A stretch of 64,000 bases of DNA from positions 7,144,339-7,208,338 of the forward strand of contig CM049316.1 in assembly GCA_026874595.1 (NCBI GenBank), written 5' to 3'. The position numbers and the translations under genes were made by a program. The notes below the pieces were generated by a model, which was not told the DNA's origin, made no database searches, and worked only from the letters and a program-made list of their open reading frames with translations. The number at the start of each line of letters is the position of its first letter. Within the stretch, counting starts at the first letter, position 1. This DNA comes from Sipunculus nudus (Eukaryota > Annelida > Sipuncula > Golfingiida > Sipunculidae). Shown one piece after another: positions 62,001 to 64,000 of this stretch.

Positions 62001-62940
62001 GTCTTCCACACAACTACCTTACAATTACAACGTAACCGGAGCTTATGAAAGAACGCAACAAAGCAAGGAATTTATCACCACCGAAGAATTCCTTTCTGTT
62101 GGAAGAAACACTGTCACCACTCCACCACTTTTGAAGAACACTAAACTCTACTTGACTGACAAAGCTCTCGCAAAATGGCCCACTGTCATGAACACAACGT
62201 CAGCTATAAAAACTGATCATGCCGAAAAGACAGGACTGCTATCTGCGGAGATGACAACATTACCAGGTGTCAAACATTTTAAGCAAAAACTTACATTAAC
62301 TTATGGGTTAACTGTCACTCCAAAGGATATGTCAACTCTTAGAAGTGTCACTCAGGCTAATACAATTTCTTCAAATCCCTTAAACAATGGAGACACTAAA
62401 AATGTAGGTGGATTAAGCAGCAATACAGACAGTGGCAACAGAACATTATTCTTAATGGCTGAAAAATCAAACGATAGGTGGCGCGGGCATGACAGCGCGG
62501 TCTCTTCGGCGTCGAAAGGACAACTTGCACGGAGGAGAAAGGTCTCCCTGTCAGCCGCAGGAACAAAACCTCCGAAACATTCCCACAGATTCTTTACTGT
62601 CGTCTCACAGGAAGATAAAATACATGAAATTATGTCATATCCAGCAGCGGCAGTAACTGAAAAATATCAGAATTCAAAGGGTCAAATTTTGCAATTTATT
62701 GACAATAATTCTGTAACCACAGAGATTCAGTCCTCTCGTGACATTACCACTGCTGGGAGTACGTTTAGATTTTATTCGTTTTGGAGCGACTGGCGAACAG
62801 TCATTCTGTGTATTAGTCTACCAACTGTGGCTGCTGTCACCGCGGCAGGGATGCTCATATATTTCCGACAGAGAAATAAAAAGAACATACATTTTGTACC
62901 AAACGAGGGTTCATGGATTCAACTTGAACGGGTTGACTAA
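49990..62940 (+). CDS. Membrane-anchored S1A serine protease with mucin-like stalk, 6 exons, 585 aa
   Basis: Exons: 49990-50059, 54686-54836, 55149-55233, 55713-55878, 59154-59311, 61813-62940; phases 1,2,0,1,0, ending at TAA. Predicted signal peptide MNFITWTMILL..., then the protease from IINGG (residue 30). Triad: His70 in LTAAHC, Asp116 in NDISVL, Ser213 in GDSGGP. Cysteines fit the 42-58, 136-201, 168-182 and 191-220 disulfides. After the catalytic domain (to about 265) comes about 270 residues rich in Ser/Thr, a hydrophobic helix near 539-561 (VILCISLPTVAAVTAAGMLI), then a basic 24-residue tail. This is the type I C-terminal anchor layout seen in prostasin/testisin-like enzymes, but with a far longer stalk. 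Pocket residues are Thr189, Thr216 and Ser226, and the residue before IING is Ala rather than Arg, so substrate choice and activation are unclear. Exon 1 is the least certain. Confidence 0.88.
50558..50770 (+). mobile_element. AGGGGCGGATCC-family element next to a LINE
   Basis: Ends AGAAGCGGATCCAGGGGGGT and CCTAAATCCTGGATCCTGCA. Internal phrase GGCTTCAGACAAAATTTTGC and GCCTGGAACCCCC match 48798-48993. It abuts the inverted LINE segment at about 50765. Confidence 0.7.
50765..51570 (-). mobile_element. LINE ORF2 middle part, inverted and decayed
   Basis: Minus-strand reading, with stops and frameshifts, shows the order endonuclease end (PDHRLV near 51530), then AKRRTQAKKI, VELHWHKLDVQ, KRFYDALKAVYELQSSGT, LNCPSSIND, SVHEVEKAIKQLSCGKA. 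This is the linker and start of reverse transcriptase in a widespread metazoan non-LTR retrotransposon type. It is oriented opposite to the rest of the element at 51637-53060. Confidence 0.75.
51637..53060 (+). mobile_element. LINE ORF2 3' part: reverse transcriptase and C-terminus, pseudogene
   Basis: Plus-strand reading starts LLPESECGFR then RGTVDMIFTVCQLKE, LYTTSVDLTKAFDAASRNGL, RVLDDGEASSDF, VKQGCVLAPMLFNG, HRTDGKL. The catalytic box is decayed to FAYDCAL (FADD expected). An open stretch follows (52209-52646) with KFTYLGSTLSK, YKAVVITTRLYGLETWTVY and LNCLRRLMNILCQ, then broken frames ending FRALKSHLRTHKP near 53050. Internal stops make it non-functional. It lies in intron 1 of the membrane protease. 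Confidence 0.85.
53061..54685. other. Rest of membrane-protease intron 1
   Basis: AT-rich non-coding sequence up to the acceptor TTCAAG at 54685. An 83-codon open frame at 53725 has no recognisable domain. Nothing else is supported. Confidence 0.5.
54898..54971. repeat. (TA)n microsatellite
   Basis: About 36 TA units, 60 bp after exon 2 of the membrane protease. Confidence 0.95.
55974..56195 (+). mobile_element. AGGGGCGGATTT-ended short element
   Basis: Starts AGGGGCGGATTTTATAGGGA, ends ACTCTGTATCCGCCCCTGG; contains a C run at 56010. Member of the AGGGGCGGATCC family in intron 4 of the membrane protease, directly followed by a TA microsatellite. Confidence 0.6.
56225..56304. repeat. (TA)n microsatellite
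   Basis: About 40 TA units with one interruption (TATGTA). Confidence 0.95.
56852..57199. mobile_element. Foldback element, copy 2
   Basis: Left arm: CACAGCGGTTATACAC, CAGTCGTTCTATATCTCC, TTTAACCGCTGCTT, GGGTTTCGCCACCAGG, GGGCCAAGAATT. Right arm near 57080-57199 is its inverse (AATTCTTGGGCC, CTGGTGGTGAAACACC, AAGCAGCGGTTAAAGGG, GGAGTGTA). Arms of about 115 bp flank a roughly 95-bp loop. Lies in intron 4 of the membrane protease and shares arm sequence with 6301-6626. Confidence 0.75.
57670..57733. repeat. (TA)n microsatellite left of the transposon
   Basis: About 31 TA units ending exactly at the left TA target site of the pogo-like element. Confidence 0.9.
57734..58944 (-). mobile_element. 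pogo/Tigger-like DNA transposon relic, 1.2 kb
   Basis: Terminal inverted repeats CAGTAGAACGCCCCTATTAC (left) and GGCGTTCTATTG (right, inverse CAATAGAACGCC), flanked by TA at 57732-57733 and 58945-58946. Subterminal GACCGTAATTGAGGCG repeats occur on the right side. Inside, on the minus strand, a decayed transposase start (ATG at 58258) reads MATKKRHELALKVKVDLIRK, then after a break EIMEQYQENASAGRLRQC and NDVMWQWFNK. This is the CENP-B/pogo-type N-terminal helix-turn-helix region. The catalytic DDE part is missing, so it is an internally deleted copy. It lies between TA microsatellites. Confidence 0.8.
58035..58258 (-). pseudogene. pogo/Tigger transposase N-terminal remnant
   Basis: The start codon at 58258 gives a normal CENP-B-like opening for about 23 codons, then a stop at the decayed joint. 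A second frame picks up KREIMEQYQENASAG and continues to a degenerate WFNKYVQ near 58035. Deletion or frameshift between the two parts makes it non-functional. Confidence 0.75.
58945..58998. repeat. (TA)n microsatellite right of the transposon
   Basis: About 26 TA units beginning at the right TA target site, consistent with insertion of the element into a pre-existing TA array. Confidence 0.9.
59312..61165. repeat. Splice-junction-derived minisatellite: 42-bp units passing into 89-bp dimers
   Basis: The first ten or so units are diverged, about 41-43 bp, around CGCACAGTCAATCTACGGCG then TGCCAGGTTAGTATACAGTCC. The end of exon 5 and its donor have the same series: TCCCGTAAATCCACGGCCTG then TCAG/GTTAGTATACAG. 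From about 59740 to 61165 the array becomes about 16 nearly identical 89-bp units, each made of two diverged monomers (one with GATTGACTACCTGCTAGG, one with TCAATCTACGCCCTGCC). It fills most of intron 5 of the membrane protease, between the exon encoding residue 189 and the exon encoding the catalytic Ser. Confidence 0.9.
61813..62940 (+). CDS. Exon 6: catalytic Ser, stalk, transmembrane helix
   Basis: A single 1128-nt exon carries GDSGGP, the C-terminal third of the protease domain (with MSWTVKGC and PSVYTRVSSH), the Ser/Thr-rich stalk, the membrane helix and the tail. The secreted paralogue's equivalent exon is only 156 nt and stops after NWIDAN, so the stalk and anchor form a continuous extension of the same exon. 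No intron separates the catalytic end from the stalk, which argues for readthrough extension rather than shuffling in of a separate anchor exon (inference). Confidence 0.9.
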   Translation, partial: GDSGGPLNCRYNRSQPWVVAGLMSWTVKGCKTNYPSVYTRVSSHITWITGIIRGQDRSTPAPVSSTQLPYNYNVTGAYERTQQSKEFITTEEFLSVGRNTVTTPPLLKNTKLYLTDKALAKWPTVMNTTSAIKTDHAEKTGLLSAEMTTLPGVKHFKQKLTLTYGLTVTPKDMSTLRSVTQANTISSNPLNNGDTKNVGGLSSNTDSGNRTLFLMAEKSNDRWRGHDSAVSSASKGQLARRRKVSLSAAGTKPPKHSHRFFTVVSQEDKIHEIMSYPAAAVTEKYQNSKGQILQFIDNNSVTTEIQSSRDITTAGSTFRFYSFWSDWRTVILCISLPTVAAVTAAGMLIYFRQRNKKNIHFVPNEGSWIQLERVD

Positions 62941-62984
62941 ACGTTTGTACCTCGGCTGTTGAATTCAATTTCTTCCGGCATAAC

Positions 62985-62990
62985 ATTAAA
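62985..62990 (+). terminator. Candidate poly(A) signal for the membrane protease
   Basis: ATTAAA, the common variant hexamer, 45 nt after the stop at 62940. Another ATTAAA follows near 63126, so the 3' end may be longer. Confidence 0.4.
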
Positions 62991-63941
62991 TATGGTAAAA
63001 TGTCATGCACCTAGGCTTGCCGTGGGTTTTCGTACGCCGTACCATCGCAATTTGATGCATTTAATTACAATCTTGTGAACGGACCGACTATACACAACGT
63101 TTCGGTCACTGAGGATTCCATTTAACATTAAATGCTGGTAAATGTTGCTAAAGGTTAAAATGTGTGCATAAATTATCATGCTTAATGGATTAAAATTGTA
63201 CGGCACACACACACACATTCTCGTATATATAAATTTACAGATAATCTTGATTGTAATCAAATGAAACTAATATTTCAAAATTTTAAAATCTAACGTTCTG
63301 GTAAAATTTTAAATATTCAAAAAAAGAAACACAGGTGCTTCAGCATGAATGGTTGCTCCCTCCCCGGCTATAGGCCCCTGTAGGTGTGCACGTCTAATAG
63401 CAATCTTGGTCTTCAATGTTGTTCGAATTTGATACTAACAGGAAAGCCAAGCAGGACCAGTACGTGGACCCACAGTGTGTTTTTAAATCAACTTATTTTG
63501 CGCCAGCATGGTATATGCTCTACCTGTACTGCTATCATATCGTTAAGTATCGGTATTATATACAGCTTGTCGATAGTGAACAGAAATGCACATCTAGAAT
63601 TAAGCGAGCATACGCTCGCTCAGTGCTTGTAAATGCAATGTACATAGATAAATGTGCATGTCAACGCCTATTGCATGGAAGCCTGGACAGACTTGGGATT
63701 GTATTTTATGGCAGGAATCCTGTTTATGAAAAGATAACCCCGACGGGTGTGTGTCTACCAATTATGTCGACTGTTTAAAGTGATGATTTTACATGTACGT
63801 ACCTCTCATAGAGGTGGTGTAGCTAATAACTAACGCTGATGCTTTATATCTACTACACACCTTTTATTAAAAATTTTACAATGTTTCATGTAATTCTTTG
63901 CAGATACAAGTTAAATCGATTAAACAAATAGTGGATCCTCT

Positions 63942-64000
63942 CCTTGCGGGCACTTCTGTACTAAGGGCACCTCCTATATTTACGGGCACCTCTGTACTCA
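63942..64000. repeat. Start of a tandem repeat cut by the window end
   Basis: GGGCAC(T/C)TCTGTACT occurs twice and GGGCACCTCCTATATTTAC once in the last 60 bases. The array likely continues beyond the window. Confidence 0.55.

Larger units (their letters stand above)
62941..64000. other. 3' flank of the membrane protease
   Basis: Contains the probable 3' UTR with ATTAAA signals, a short (CA)n at 63205 and a 120-codon open frame at 63416-63778 with no recognised domain, possibly chance. The last 60 bases start a tandem repeat around GGGCACCTCTGTACT. Confidence 0.45.

Noticed and set aside
63416-63778. 120-codon frame downstream of the membrane protease
   Set aside because: No recognised domain, no promoter or splice context, and composition like the flank; left as unassigned.

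Overview
The window is animal genomic DNA: spliced genes with GT-AG introns, no operons, and long AT-rich introns packed with microsatellites, minisatellites and short mobile elements. The repeat style (foldback elements ending in AGCTCAGCTGAGCT, short elements ending in AGGGGCGGATCC, tRNA-type SINEs, a pogo-like transposon) and the MAM/SRCR gene content suggest a lophotrochozoan, most likely a mollusc such as a bivalve. That placement is inference; no species is claimed.

Three protein-coding genes can be assembled exon by exon, with every splice phase agreeing. (1) On the + strand, 5078-41605, a 17-exon gene encodes a predicted secreted protein of 957 aa: signal peptide, MAM, SRCR, SRCR, MAM, Thr-rich linker, MAM, short linker, MAM. 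(2) On the - strand, 8138-16241, a 6-exon gene encodes a 264-aa secreted S1 serine protease with an intact His/Asp/Ser triad. It lies entirely inside the 19.8-kb first intron of gene 1. (3) On the + strand, 49990-62940, a 6-exon gene encodes a 585-aa S1 protease with a long Ser/Thr-rich stalk, a C-terminal membrane helix and a short basic tail. Genes 2 and 3 share all five intron phases (1,2,0,1,0) and an 85-nt third exon, so they are diverged paralogues in opposite orientation.

Layout: 1-5077 is repeat-rich flank with a LINE fragment; 5078-41605 is the MAM/SRCR gene with the nested protease; 41606-49989 is intergenic and repeat-rich; 49990-62940 is the membrane protease, whose introns hold a rearranged LINE, a foldback element and a pogo/Tigger relic; 62941-64000 is flank.

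The most unusual signal is a shared kind of intronic tandem array. In three introns (28994-29580, 37946-38450, 59312-61165), and possibly a fourth (30950-31850), the repeat unit is a copy of the upstream exon end plus its 5' splice site, so each intron carries many donor-like sites. At 59353 the second copy keeps the reading frame and could add 14 residues just before the catalytic-serine exon. I know of no named system that matches this; it is offered as a hypothesis.
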